This document shows positions 10,425-21,911 of a DNA stretch of 64,000 nt, in pieces. Both the position numbers and the translations under genes were made by a program. The DNA is from Lolium rigidum (taxonomy: Eukaryota; Streptophyta; Magnoliopsida; Poales; Poaceae): contig NC_061508.1 in the NCBI RefSeq assembly GCF_022539505.1, positions 89,321,276 to 89,385,275 on the forward strand, read 5' to 3'. Every line of letters starts with the position of its first letter. The stretch's first letter is position 1. The notes below the pieces were generated by a model that made no database searches, was not told the origin of the DNA, and saw only the letters and a list, made by a program, of their open reading frames with translations.

Positions 10425-11197
10425 CTAGATGATATACCGCACGCGTTCCTGCGGATACTTCTATCATTTTTCGGTTAAATACAAAGTTAGAGCCCTATAA
10501 GATAATTGTCTTGGAATATATTCAAACCTACATAACTGCTGCAAATAAAAATGGAGAATATATAACATGCAATATTATACTGGAATTAGGTGACAATGGC
10601 TACCATGGAGCTCAGCACAATATGGAATAGCTCAATCTTGAGCAATACTATTAGAAGAAAATAACATAAGATACAAAATTATTAATATTCCCCGTCAAAA
10701 GGGATGAAAAGAATTTAACTGGGCAGCTATATAGAGTTGGAATTATTACACATTGATGGACTTTGGTTACAAAAAAATCTAAAGGTCCCTCAGCAGAAAA
10801 AAAAACTACTATACTGGAGCTTGTGATTTCTCTCTTCCAAATCTCAGTCACGGGCGGACAATTAAAACGGGAAGTGTTTTTTCTAGATGGATGAAAAGTT
10901 ATCAGGCAACCAAAGGTGTTTAAGAATGGTTAATGAAAAAATGAGCATAGTTATTTTAAAGTCGAAACATGATGTGGATGCCATACCATTAAAGGAAAAC
11001 TCTGGATCGCAGAAGGTAAATTAGCGTGCAGTCTTAGAAAGAATGATGTGGCCGGTCACATCTTCCTAAGCCTACTATGGAAGAAAAAAAATGCTGAATT
11101 ATCAAATAGGACAGTGCTAGAAATTCTCCGGAGGGTCCAAACTTTCCAGCCTCTTGCTTGCATACGTGACATGTGTCTACTTTCACCTGAAATCTTA

Positions 11198-11352
11198 ACT
11201 TTGCTTCGTCGCAGCGAAAAATCTTCCGCTTTTGCTTCATTGAAGCAAAAAATGGTTAAACTAAAATAGAAGGAGAGCTGCGACTCGTTTAGACTTTGTT
11301 TCGTCGCAGCAAAAAAAATCTTGTTTTTGCTTCATTGAAGCAAAAAATGGTT
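11198..11352 (+). repeat. 94-bp direct repeat with internal hairpin
   Basis: Two copies of ACTTTG(C/T)TTCGTCGCAGC followed by TTTTGCTTC-ATT-GAAGCAAAA, starting near 11198 and 11292. Each copy holds the same perfect 9-bp hairpin. Function unknown. Confidence 0.6.
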
Positions 11353-12555
11353 TGCTTAAAAACAAAAGGTAAAGACTCCATGCAGACAGATCTTACCGGA
11401 GAGTCGCCGGAGACCTCACGGGAAACTTGGTAGCAACAATTTTGTACTAAAATAGCAAAGCAACAAAACATTCAACTACTCACCGGCGCAGTGGCGGCAG
11501 CATCCAACTCGGACTAGAAGCAATGCCACTTGCTTCTTGTAGCACTACCACTAATCGTTTGATGCACCGCCGCTGCCCGTTTGAAGCACCGCTGATAACT
11601 GTTTCTAGCATTGTAGGTAACCGTTTGCAGCACCTCCGGTGACAGTTTGCAGCTCCGCCGCTCGCAATTTTCTACATTGCTGCTGACCAATTGCAGCTTT
11701 GGCACACGCTCTTTGCAGCTTCGATATCCACCCTTTGCAGTATCACGAAGGTTACCTAATGACATCGACAACACCGACATCCCCGATGGCAGCACCCCTT
11801 CCTACCGCTGGAAGCAAGTACGCCCACCGCTAGCAGCATGACGTCGTCAGCTTTGCAGCCTCGGGCGCAGATGCTTGTGGTAGTGGAGTCGTCGGCCACG
11901 TCAAGCTTGTAGCAGTGCCAAATGTCGTCCACGGGAGCGCTCGGGTGGAGGCGTGCAGCCATTGTGAGGGACGGAGGCGGCGGCGGGCAGTATGGAGGCT
12001 GCGGCGAGCAGTACGGAGGATACTCAGCTGGCTGAATAAATGGACACAAAGAAGTAGCTAACCAAATCACATGTTGAATGGATCATAAATATCCCACATC
12101 AACTACTTAGAGACAAATCTGCACAATATATGTAGATAATAATAAAATGTTCTCAAACCATGATCCAAAGCGGCACTTGAACTGAATAAGAAAAATACAT
12201 AATTCATGATTTCGAATGTTCATGGCTGCAATATAAAATGGTGGTGGAACTGTTAAGTTTTTTCTTTAAAAAAAAGAAACAAATTTGTGATACTAAAGTG
12301 ACACTTAGTCTATTCGCAAGAAAAGGTTGGTTCACCCGCCAGCACGTACATGCATACGTTTGTGGCCGGCTGCAGCACGAACGAGAGAAAAAGAGCACCA
12401 CCGATGACCGACCGATCATGAAAAACATGACCAAAGAGGCTATTTTTGCCGTGCCCGCAGGCAAGTCACGTCCTCGCATACGTGGTGATGGATGTACTGC
12501 AGCTGGCCTCGTGTGGTGGCCGCGGCAGTCTATAGGGAGGGGGTGCGAGACCTAC

Positions 12556-12922
12556 CTAGATCGACGGAGAAAAGAGAGGTGCGTCGAATGAGGGGCGACA
12601 CGTGCTCGGGGGTGGACGGACAGGGAGGCACCTTCTTCTCCGTCAATGACGGCGGCAGAGGAAGTTGGAGCCGACGACTCCGTTCTCCCCTGGCTTCGGC
12701 AAAGGTGGCATTGGAAAGTGGGTGGATTGGAGGTTCCATGGGTTCAAGGAATCGAGAAATGATGGCCTAGGTTGGGATGAATCGAAAACAGCAGGGTGGT
12801 GGGTTTGAGCTCGCTCCGGCAAGGTGAAGCCTCGTTGGTGGCTGTGCTCGAGTAGGCGTGATCAAGGGGAGGAGGAGAGGTGGCGCGAGGAAAAAGAGAG
12901 CGAGGGGTGCTCCTTTTATAGG
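12556..12922 (-). pseudogene. captured gene 5' end: TATA box, leader and first exon
   Basis: On the reverse strand a TATA box (CCTATAAAAGG, 12913-12922) is followed by an A/C-rich leader and an ATG at 12739. About 61 codons of Ser/Pro/Arg-rich protein (starting MEPPIHPLSNATFAEARGE) follow, ending at a good splice donor, CTAG|GTAGGT, at 12556/12555. No second exon is apparent further left. This looks like a promoter plus exon 1 carried by a Helitron. The protein is not recognised. An N-terminal organelle-targeting segment is possible from its composition but unproven. Confidence 0.45.
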
Positions 12923-13240
12923 CCAGGTGGAGAGGGCAGGGCGGTGGATGCACGGCGCCGGTGAGCGGAGCAGGGAGCGGAGTTGTAGACAGCTTGGCGC
13001 GAGCGAGGCATAGCTTTGACAAGGGCATTTCCAGTGGACCAACCTAGATCGGTAACCGAAACAGTCTATTTTTTTCGTTTGGGTCGGTCTGCGGACTGGA
13101 TGCGTCGCGCGGTTCAGTTGGCCAGGACACCACGCGCAGCAGAGCGATCCATTCGGTCCGGAGCTTGCCAAATCATTTTGCATTTTCATTTCTCTATTGT
13201 TGCATACATATTGGCAGATTTACTTGAAGCAAATAAAAAC

Positions 13241-13712
13241 TTAATAAAACCATAATAAACACATAGTAGAAACTACATCGTCTTCGTCTTGGCGTCGCCT
13301 AGTCATCCTCGTCGGAGTGGTAGTGGCGGCGGCACATGGTCTTGTCGAGACTTCAATGCTGAACTCGTTATAGCCGTCGTACTTGAAGACGACGGAGTGC
13401 CCGATGTCGATGGCGTGCGACCGGGCGAAGCGCCTCCAGTCGTTATGGAGGAACACCTGCCCCTCGCTGTCGAACGTCACTCTGCGGGCCACAGGCCTAT
13501 CGCGCCGTCGGACGAGCACAGGAGGACATGGTGGGGCTCTTACCCGTCGATGATCGACACGAACCTCTGGGGAAGGCGCAGGCTATCCTAGCTCGTGCCT
13601 TGGTGGATGGTCAGGCCAAACTCGAAGCCGAAGAGGTTGATGGTGACCGAATCGGGTGACCATGGTGGCGACGGCGATGTTGGTGGCTGACTCTGGCCTC
13701 TGCCGCTACCCC
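13241..13712 (-). pseudogene. B3 DNA-binding domain protein, decayed and 5'-truncated
   Basis: The reverse strand reads as a plant B3 domain of the REM type. It starts with a Pro/Ser-rich lead and FGFEFGLTIHQGTS, then LRLPQRFVSIIDG, EPHHVLL, and a well-kept C-terminal half, VTFDSEGQVFLHNDWRRF then IDIGHSVVFKYDG and FSIEV. B3 proteins are plant transcription factors. The copy is broken by two in-frame stops (TAG after GTS, TAA after IIDG) and a frameshift just before VTFDSEG. Its 5' side is cut by the LTR starting at 13713. Non-functional. Confidence 0.75.
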
Positions 13713-14106
13713 TGACAAGGGATTAACTTATCAATGCCTATGGATTGTAGACTAGGGTTTAGTTGGAAGTAGAGGGCAAGTAGATATCGAGGGTTTCAGC
13801 CAAAAAGTACTCGACGATTAAGAAACTAGGGTTATGTTGACAATGGATTCGATGCTTTCTTTGTCCCTCGACCCCCCCCCCCCTTATATAGGAGGCGGAG
13901 CCGAGGGTACCGTGTTACACAAGTTTACAGATTCCGGGAGACTCTCTGAGTTCAACCCGTAGAATTACAAGTCTCTATATTTCATAATACAACTATATCT
14001 TCCTTGACAATTAATTGGGCTTCCGAACTTCATATTCTTCGACTTGTGGGCCTTCAGTAAATCCCGGGTACCATCTTTGGCAGGCCCATTAGGGATGCCT
14101 ATGTCA
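13713..14106 (-). repeat. 3' LTR of element A
   Basis: On the reverse strand it runs from TGACATAGGC to CTTGTCA, a TGAC/GTCA terminal inverted repeat. It holds a TATA box (CCTATATAAG, 13883-13892) and a 12-C run at 13872-13883. Its left end cuts the B3 pseudogene. Confidence 0.7.
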
Positions 14107-14636
14107 GTAGCCCCCGAGATTTTGCTTGAATCGAAGAATCAGGGAAAATCTCCAACTTTTTAATCATACAACTTCTTCGAGTCATCATATATCTTTAAAT
14201 GAATGATCATATATTGTACAGGGATAACGGTGATTGGGGCTAGTTCATCTGACGGATCAGGTACTAGTTAACTGCTCTAGTGGCAATCCGCAAAAACCTA
14301 CTTCAAGATCACGTCCCTGAACATGATCTCGGGATACTGGCGTAACTTCGACATGTGCCGCTTAAGGTCTTACCATATGCCGAGTTCCAGTCATGTTTTA
14401 TCGGGTACCTAATGCGTCTGTTAGGATTTTTCTTCGTATATGTTGATACGGAAAAAAGTAGCGAACCATCGTCAGAGATGGTGCCACGCCGCTCAGGATG
14501 GATCCGGGGACTTACCTTCGCAAAGTTTTGCAGCATTCATAGTTTATTTGCGACAGAGGCGCTCTGAGAATATATTGTCGAGTGCTTTTTCGGCTGTTGG
14601 AATAGCACATTTATTCGAGTCAACGGATGACTTATC

Positions 14637-15012
14637 TTGCCTTCCCGATGGGAGTATATGGAGAGTTATTTGTATAACTCGAAATATGCTCATTATACTT
14701 TTTATAATTTCATCGGGCACGCGAACAGCGTTCCCGATGGGAGTAGCTTCCGAGGCTACAGCCAAGGACTTGTACTTGGTTGTAGGCTCAACATTTTAAC
14801 GCCTTATGTCGTTATATTGTCCATCTTTTCTTGAGTTTTTGTTTCTCTCGGGTGCGCGATCAGCGCTCCCGATGGGAGTAGCCCCCGAGGCTATGGACAA
14901 ATGCTTGCATTTGATCATAGGCTCTCGCCATTTCTATTTTATCATACCCGAAATTTCCTTTTTCAAAAGTAGCCCCCGAGCATTTGATCAAAAACTTGTA
15001 TTTGACCAAAGG
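14637..15012 (+). repeat. degenerate repeats of a polypurine-tract-like motif
   Basis: CCCGATGGGAGTA recurs near 14643, 14737 and 14867. AGTAGCCCCCGAG, the complement of the element's own tract, recurs near 14877 and 14970, each followed by a similar GGACTTGTACTTG...AGGCTC phrase. Spacing is about 95-130 bp. Non-coding. Confidence 0.6.
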
Positions 15013-15350
15013 CTCTCGAAATTATCATCACTTGTGTTCTTTGACTGGTCTTTGTATCATTACTGTCGAGAATTTTCGCTGTCAAAGTGACATCAATGCT
15101 GACGTTAGCCACGACCTCTATATCTGAAAAACACGAACTCTGTCCTGTCACTGACTGGTGGACCCAAAATCTGCGGCAGTTTGACACGTTGCGCAAGTGG
15201 GGGCACACGTTCTCCACTTTTTCTGGCACGCGCGTTGTAGCGCCTGTCCAGTTCCGTTCTCGTGAAAATACAACTTTACCCCTTAAGCCACGTGTAACCC
15301 ATCAAGTTCATTACTGCTCCATCCAACGGTGCGTCGATTCGCAAGCTGCC

Positions 15351-15357
15351 TATAAAG
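15351..15357 (+). promoter_or_regulatory. TATA box for the accessory ORF of element A
   Basis: TATAAAG about 130 bp upstream of the ATG at 15484, in the orientation of the accessory ORF and opposite to the element. This implies the ORF has its own promoter. Confidence 0.5.
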
Positions 15358-15483
15358 TGTCATCTCCCTCCTCTGTTCTCCCCTTCGGTGCGCCGCATCT
15401 CTGCTTTCTCCCCCAAAATCCTCCATTGCAACCAAAGCCCATTGAGCTCAACCACTCTCCCACTCTCGCGTGCGCCATTGTTG

Positions 15484-17919
15484 ATGCCACCGCGGTCGAA
15501 GCTCACCAAGCACACTTCTCCTATGGCGACGGAAGACCTGCCGCTTTGCGAGTGGGAGAGATCTAGGATCTCCAATCAAGATGTGAACCTGCTAAAGAAG
15601 CTTGGGTTCATGAAGCAGGAGAAGACGCTGATCTTCCCCGGCGAAGAAAGTTACCCCACGCCGCGCATTGAATACCGGGTAACCTTTGTCGATCACCTCA
15701 TCCGCGGCTTAGCTACTCCAATCCACGAATTTCTTCGTGGGTTTCTCTTTGTTTACGGCTTGCAACTCCATCATCTCACCCCCAATTCCATCCTTCACAT
15801 CTCGATCTTCATCACCCTCTGCGAATGCTTTCTCGGGACCCCGCCCAACGGGGGCCTGTGGAAACGCATATTCCTTGTCCGCCGCAATAGCTCCCACACC
15901 ACCGCCTATAATGTAGGTGGCGTAGTTATATGCGTCCGCCCAGATGTCGAATACTTCGATGTCAAATTTCCTGACTTTGTTCAAGGGTGGCGCAAAAGAT
16001 GGATTTATATCCATGAAGAACACAATGACGCGCAGGAATACAATGTCGCTCCTTTTGATGGTGGCGAAAAAATCTTTCGTCGTCACTCTTGGGATGCTGA
16101 AGCTTCTGATGAAGAGAAAAAGGCGACAGATGCGCTAATGAAGCGCATCCATGAACTTCAAAATACCCGTGGCAAAGAATTGCCGGGTATTCAAATTACC
16201 GCGTACTTCCTTAGAATTAGGGTGCAGCCTCTTCAAGCTCGCAAAAACCCTCTCTGGATGTACGCTGGCGCCAAAGACGTGGACCGCTTCTCCAAGGACT
16301 TATCAGTCAAAGATTTGGAGAAGCTTGTTCGCAAGATTTCGTCATTGAGCAAGAAGGATGCCATTCCATCCTCATGTCGCATGGAACCGTATAGCGGTGC
16401 CAACGCCCTCCCCAAGGTAAACTATTTTTACCCTTCCGAGTTTTTAACATTCGTCGACTACTATTTTGCTGACATCTCTTGTATAACTTATTGTCGACAT
16501 ATTTCATCCTTGTAGAAACATCAAGTTCTAACTTCTCTTCCTCCCCTTCCTCAGGGCGGGGAAGTCGAGGAACAGGCCATCGTCTCCGACGATACCCAGG
16601 GCACTTCTCGCCCTGAGAGTGAAGTCGCGGGTTCTCATAAATCTGCGGCTTCCTCTGAAAGAGAAGTTGAATCTGAGGCCTCCGAGTCGATGCACTCCCT
16701 CCCTTCTGCTATTTCTCCAAGGAACAAAAGAAAAAGGGATGAAGTCGCAGACTCTGGCACCTCCAAAGCCGGCCAATCTGCTGCCGAAGAAGCTGTTCCC
16801 GAAGAAGAGGGGACAACTTTCAACCCTTACGATGATGCCCTTTTCAGCTCGTAAGTTTCTTCCGCCTTTTCCTTTTGCATCCGATATTTTTGCCTGTTTT
16901 TGTTTTCTTATGTTTTTTCTTGAACGCACAGTGGCGACGAGGAAGAAAATCCTCCTGTTGAAGTGACTGCTCGAACGAGCACGTCTCGTACTTTGGTTAT
17001 CTCCGAGGCTTGCCCTGAAGCGGACGAAACCTCTCCTCCTCCACAGAATACAGAACACCTGACTCCTGCCGTGAGCCCCCGTGCCCCATCACCAAAGAAA
17101 GCAAGGCTTGAACTAGGCAAAGGGTCGAGTCTCTTAGCTGGTAGCTCTGCAACTCCTTCAGTGGATGATGTAAGTGCCCTTCTCCTTCTCTTTTTTGTTG
17201 TCGAACGTTTCAAGCCTTTCTCATCCAGTGTTATTTTTCAGCCTTTTATGAAGGAATTTATTCGTCTTGGTACCCAATTTGTCGGGTACCGTGACCATAC
17301 TAATAGATTGCAAGGTATTCTTTTCTTTCTTCTTTTTCCTTTGATGGATTGGTCCCTGCTATTTTTGCCGTAACATTGCTGTCTTTATTTTCTAGAATCC
17401 CTTTCTGAATCCATTAAGCGTGCTGATGACCTTGCCGCGAAGCTTGAGCAAAGCGAAAAAGCTCGCGAAAAAGATGAATCTGACGCTTCCGCTGTCGAGG
17501 GTCTTCGAAAAAGACTTCAAGACGCGGAAAGTGCTCTGAGCGAGAACATAAACCAACAAACTGCTCGCGAAGAAGAAATCATCGCTCGCTTGGAGTCACA
17601 AAATCGACGTTTTGTTAGTAAGTGCTTCAACCATCTTGATTTCTGACAAGCTGAATTTTGTTTCAGCAGGAAAGATGCACCAAGATTTTGATCTTGAGAA
17701 TCCTGAAGATGATTGCCTTCTCGACGCGCTCTCTCTCCTTGAAATTCATGGAGACGAGGTACGTCAGAGCATTGCTTACGCCAAGTCAGCCTTTTCTCGG
17801 CTGTTCCCCTACTTCTTTGCGAAGAAAGAGCAGCCCGACACCTTCGCTGCACTGGCCAAGCACTTCATCCCTGAAGAAGATCTTGGGCTAGGTCTTCGGC
17901 AAGAGGGCTTGAAGATTGG
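15484..17919 (+). CDS. accessory ORF of element A, 'putative gypsy type transposon' family; 3'-truncated
   Basis: Six exons fit consensus splice sites: 15484-16416, 16555-16850, 16932-17169, 17242-17314, 17396-17617 and about 17667-17919. Exon 1 (about 311 codons) is the domain Pfam calls Transposase_28. Its marks are a DQ-type start, TPIHEFLRGFLFVYGLQLHHL and PNSILHISIFITLCECFLG. Despite the name, no transposase activity is established for it. Exons 2-3 are acidic and Ser/Pro-rich with a basic patch (PRNKRKRDE). Exon 5 is coiled-coil-like (heptads over KLEQSEKAREKDESD). The ORF is open as far as it goes and is cut in exon 6 by the LTR of E1. A later ATG at 15619 is possible but less likely. 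Confidence 0.65.
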
Positions 17920-19510
17920 TGATACGTCTCCGACGTATCGATAATTTCTTATGTTCCATGCCACATTATTGATGATATCTACATGTTTTATACACATTAT
18001 ATGTCGTATTTATGCATTTTCCGGCACTAACCTATTAACAAGATGCCGAAGAGCCAGTTGTTGTTTTCTGCTGTTTTTGGTTTCAGAAATCCTAGTAAGG
18101 AAATATTCTCGGAATTGGACGAAATCAACGCACAGGGGACTATTTTTGCACAAAGCTTCCAGAAGACCGAGGGGGAAAGGAAGTGGGGCCACGAGGCGCC
18201 GCCACAACAGGGCGGCGCGGCCTGGACCCTGGCCGCGCGGCCCTGGTGTGTGGGGCCCTCGTGTGGCCCCCCGTGTTGCCCTTCCGCCTACTTAAAGCCT
18301 TCGTCGCGAAACCCCGGTACCGAGAGCCACGATACGGAAAACCTTCCGGAGACGCCGCCGCCAATCCCATCTCGGGGGATTCGGGAAATCGCCTCCGGCA
18401 CCCTGCCGGAGAGGGGAATCATCTCCCGGAGGACTCTTCACCGCCATGGTCGCCTCCGGAGTGATGAGTGAGTAGTTCACCCCTGGACTATGGGTCCATA
18501 GCAGTAGCTAGATGGTTGTCTTCTCCTTTTGTGCTTCATTGTCGGATCTTGTGAGCTGCCTAACATGATCAAGATCATCTATCTGTAATACTATATGTTG
18601 TGTTTGTCGGGATCCGATGGATAGAGAATACTATGTTATGTTGATTATCAATCTATTACCTATGTGTTGTTTATGATCTTGCATGCTCTCCGTTATTAGT
18701 AGAGGCTCGGCCAAGTTTTTGCTCTTAACTCCAAGAGGGAGTATTTATGCTCGATAGTGGGTTCATGCCTCCATTAAATGCAGGACGAGTGACGGAAAGT
18801 TCTAAGGTTGTGTATGTGCTGTTGCCACTAGGGATAAAACATTGATGCTATGTCTAAGGATGTGGTTATTGATTACATTACGCACCATACTTAATGCAAT
18901 TGTCTGTTGTTTACAACTTAATACCGGAAGGGGTTCGGATGATAACCTGAAGGTGGACTTTTTAGGCATAGATGCATGCTTGATAGCGGTCTATGTACTT
19001 TGTCATAATGCCCAATTAAATCTCACTATACTCATCATATCATGTATGTGCATGGTCATGCCCTCTCTATTTGTCAATTGCCCGACTGTAATTTGTTCAC
19101 CCAACATGCTATTTATCTTATGGGAGAGACACCTCTAGTGAACTCGTGGACCCCGGTCCATTCTTTTACATCGAATACAATCTACTTGCAATACTTGTTT
19201 TACTCGTTTTCTGCAAACAATCATCATCCACACTATACATCTAATCCTTTGTTACAGCAAGCCGGTGAGATTGACAACCTTGATGTTTCGTTGGGGCAAA
19301 GTACTTTGGTTGTGTTGTGCAGGTTCCACGCTAGCGCCGGAATCCCTGGTGTTGCGCCGCACTACATCCCGCCGCCATCAACCTTCAACGTGCTTCTTGG
19401 CTCCTACTGGTTCGATAAACCTTGGTTTCTTACTGAGGGAAAACTTGCCGCTGTACGCATCACACCTTCCTCTTGGGGTTCCCAACGGACGCGTGTTGTA
19501 CGCGTAATCA
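17920..19510 (+). repeat. 5' LTR of E1 (subtype A)
   Basis: 1591 bp from TGATACGTC to GCGTAATCA (TGAT/ATCA ends). The first 21 bp form a perfect GATACGTC-TCC-GACGTATC hairpin. A GC-rich centre near 18180-18300 precedes CTACTTAAAG, a probable TATA-type promoter. Confidence 0.8.
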
Positions 19511-19521
19511 AGCATATTTTC

Positions 19522-19539
19522 TGGCGCCGTTGCCGGGGA
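19522..19539 (+). promoter_or_regulatory. primer-binding site of E1 (tRNA-Asp type)
   Basis: TGGCGCCGTTGCCGGGGA, 11 bp after the LTR end. This is the site Athila-type elements use to prime minus-strand DNA with tRNA-Asp. Confidence 0.7.
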
Positions 19540-19764
19540 GATCAAGACACGCTGCAAGGGGAGTCTCCACAATCCAATCTCTTTACTTTGTTTTTGTCTT
19601 GCTTTATTTTATTTACTTTCTTGTTTGCTGCATTATATCAAAACACAAAAAAATTAGTTGCTAGCTTTACTTTATTTACTGTCTTGCACTCTATATCAAA
19701 AACACACAAAAAATTAGTTACTTGCATTTACTTTATCTAGTTTGCTTTATTTACTACTGCTAAA

Positions 19765-21264
19765 ATGACTACTCCTGAAAATACTAAGTTGTGTGACTTC
19801 ACAACCACAAATAATAATGATTTCTTATGCACACATATTGATCCACCTGCTACTACAGCAGAATTCTTTGAAATTAAACCTGCTTTACTGAATCTTGTTA
19901 TGAGAGAGCAATTTTCTGGTGTTAGTTCTGATGATGCTGCTGCCCATCTCAATAATTTTGTTGAATTGTGTGAAATGCAAAAGTATAAAGATGTAGATGG
20001 TGACATTATTAAATTAAAATTGTTTCCTTTCTCATTAAGGGGAAGAGCTAAAGATTGGTTGCTATCTCTGCCTAAGAATAGTATTGATTCATGGACTAAA
20101 TGCAAGGATGCTTTTATTGGTAGATATTATCCCCCTGCTAAAATTATATCTTTGAGAAGTAGCATAATGAATTTTAAACAATTGGATAATGAGCATGTTG
20201 CACAAGCTTGGGAAAGAATGAAATCTTTGGTTAAAAATTGCCCAACCCATGGACTGACTACTTGGATGATCATCCAAACCTTTTATGCAGGATCTGAACT
20301 TCTCTTCGCGGAACCTATTGGATTCAGCTGCTTGGAGGTACCTTTATGTCCATCACTCTTGGTGAAGCAACAAAGCTTCTTGATAATATGATGATTAATT
20401 ACTCTGAATGGCACACGGAAAGAGCTCCACAAGGTAAGAAGGTAATTCGTCGAAGAAACCTCCTCCTTGAGTGATAAGATTGATGCTATTATGTCTATGC
20501 TTGTGAATGGTAGGACTAATGTTGATCCTAATAATGTTCCATTAGCTTCATTGGTTGCCCAAAAAGAACATGTTGATATAAATTTCATTAAAGATAACAA
20601 TTACAATAATTCTAGGCCATATCCTGCTAATGGTAACTCTTATGGTAGATATGTTTCACCTAATGAGGAAAAGATGTTAGAAATTGAAAGATCCACCAAG
20701 AGCTTTATGCAATCACAATATGAGCAAAACAAATTGTTTACTAAAACCATGAATGAACAATCTACCTTGTTGAAGAAAATAGGAAATCAACTTGAAAATC
20801 TGAATATGGAAATTTCTGGGTTGCAAACTAAACTTGCAAATGCTGAAAACCGAATCTCATACATGTCTGCGTCACAATCTTCTTTAATTAATAAAATGGC
20901 TGCTAAACCTGAGGATATTGAAAATAAAATTGTTACTACAGCAAATGCCATCCAAGTTAGAATTAATGAGAATATAACATTGATGGTTGAATTGCATGCT
21001 AGGTGGGAAAGAGAGAAAAATGAAAAACTAGCTAAAGAGAATAATCTAGCTAAAGTTTGGACTATTACCACAACTAGTAATGTTAATGATTCATATGTTG
21101 CTGCACCTCCTACTATAAATGGTAAAATAATTGGTGTTGGCAATGTTTCTACTCCTAATGCAAAGCCTGCAAAACTGAAAAAACTGCTAAAACTGCTGAA
21201 ACTGCCTGTGATAAAACTGCTGAATTTTTTTCCAACATTGGGGATGATGATCCCATTGCTTTAG
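19765..21264 (+). pseudogene. gag-like region of E1, frameshifted
   Basis: ATG at 19765 opens a retrotransposon gag domain of Athila type: AAHLNNFVELCEMQKYK, then LKLFPFSLRGRAKDWLLSLP, a PPAKIISLRSSI stretch and HVAQAWERMKSLVKN. The frame is lost near 20320 and stops at 20391. A second open segment (20467-21264) follows with an Asn-rich linker and a long coiled-coil-like part, ending where the frame shifts again near 21190. In intact elements Gag forms the virus-like particle. Here the product would be truncated. Confidence 0.7.
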
Positions 21265-21275
21265 ATTATAATGGT

Positions 21276-21911
21276 TTGGATTTTGATGATTGCCACATCT
21301 ATGAAGTTATAAAGTTCTTGCAAAAACTTGCTAAGAGTCCTAATGCTAGTGCTATAAACTTGGCTTTCACAAAACATATTACAAATGCTCTCATAAAAGC
21401 TAGAGAAGAGAAACTAGAACGTGAAGCTTCTATTCCTAGGAAGCTAGAAGATGGTTGGAAGCCCATCATTAAGATGAAGGTCAATGACTTTGATTGTAAT
21501 GCTTTATGTGATCTTGGTGCAAGTATTTCCGTTATGCCTAAGAAAATTTATAATATGCTTGACTTGCCACCATTGAAAAACTGTTATTTGGATGTTAATC
21601 TTGTTGATAATGCTATAAAGAAACCTTTGGGGAGAGTTGATAATGTTTGCATTACCGTTAACAATAACCTTGTCCCCGTTGATTTTGTTGTCTTGGATAT
21701 TGAATGCAATGCATCTTGTCCCATTATATTGGGAAGACCTTTTCTTCGAACTGTTGGAGCTATCATTGATATGAAGGAAGGTAATATTAAATATCAATTT
21801 CCTATCAAGAAAGGTATGGAACACTTCCCTAGAAAGAGAATGAAGTTACCTTTTGATTCTATTATTAGAACAAGTTATGATGTTGATGTTTCGTCTCTTG
21901 ACAATACTTGA
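21276..21911 (+). CDS. retropepsin-type aspartic protease of E1
   Basis: Open for 211 codons. The active-site motif is ALCDLGASISVMP, the D-L-G-A-S form seen in Athila-lineage proteases where classical ones have D-T/S-G. The hydrophobic PIILGRPFLRTVGAIID follows, the usual second protease signature. The ORF ends after SSLDNT with nothing of the polymerase after it. Probably once fused in frame to the gag region, which a frameshift now separates. Processing of a Gag polyprotein in trans is conceivable but unproven. Confidence 0.7.
   Translation: MDFDDCHIYEVIKFLQKLAKSPNASAINLAFTKHITNALIKAREEKLEREASIPRKLEDGWKPIIKMKVNDFDCNALCDLGASISVMPKKIYNMLDLPPLKNCYLDVNLVDNAIKKPLGRVDNVCITVNNNLVPVDFVVLDIECNASCPIILGRPFLRTVGAIIDMKEGNIKYQFPIKKGMEHFPRKRMKLPFDSIIRTSYDVDVSSLDNT

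Larger units (their letters stand above)
10425..13240 (-). mobile_element. Helitron-like segment with captured promoter and exon; right end undefined
   Basis: The left boundary is a third Helitron 3' terminus: CTAG at 10425-10428, preceded by A, then a CCGCA/TGCGG hairpin at 10437-10454 with 12-nt spacing. It lies inside the LINE at its left. No clear 5' TC end is visible before the B3 pseudogene, so 13240 is only an outer bound. The interior is AT-rich to about 11500. It then becomes rich in GCAGC-type triplets (11560-11830) and GC-rich with gene-like features (12480-13030). No Rep/helicase gene. Confidence 0.45.
13713..17919 (-). mobile_element. element A: Tat-lineage Gypsy retrotransposon, 3' part
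   Basis: Reverse-strand element consisting of a 394-bp 3' LTR (13713-14106), its polypurine tract (the + strand reads GTAGCCCCCGAG, 14107-14118), a spacer with repeated tract-like motifs, and a split accessory ORF on the opposite (+) strand. Extra ORFs antisense to gag-pol near the 3' LTR are known from the Tat lineage of plant Gypsy elements (for example RIRE2 and Grande). gag-pol and the 5' LTR are missing because element E1 cuts in at 17920 and the other side is not found in the window. Confidence 0.65.

Noticed and set aside
11647..11841. Open frames in the GCAGC-rich stretch
   Set aside because: Composition-driven; no homology or splice context.
13021..13060. AGGGCATTTCCAGTGGACC resembles a Harbinger/Tourist terminus
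   Set aside because: No second inverted end or matching TAA pair found in the neighbourhood.
18842..19740. Open frames of up to 232 codons inside the E1 LTR
   Set aside because: They lie in the LTR, cross its end and the primer site, and recur only as LTR copies do. Not protein-like.
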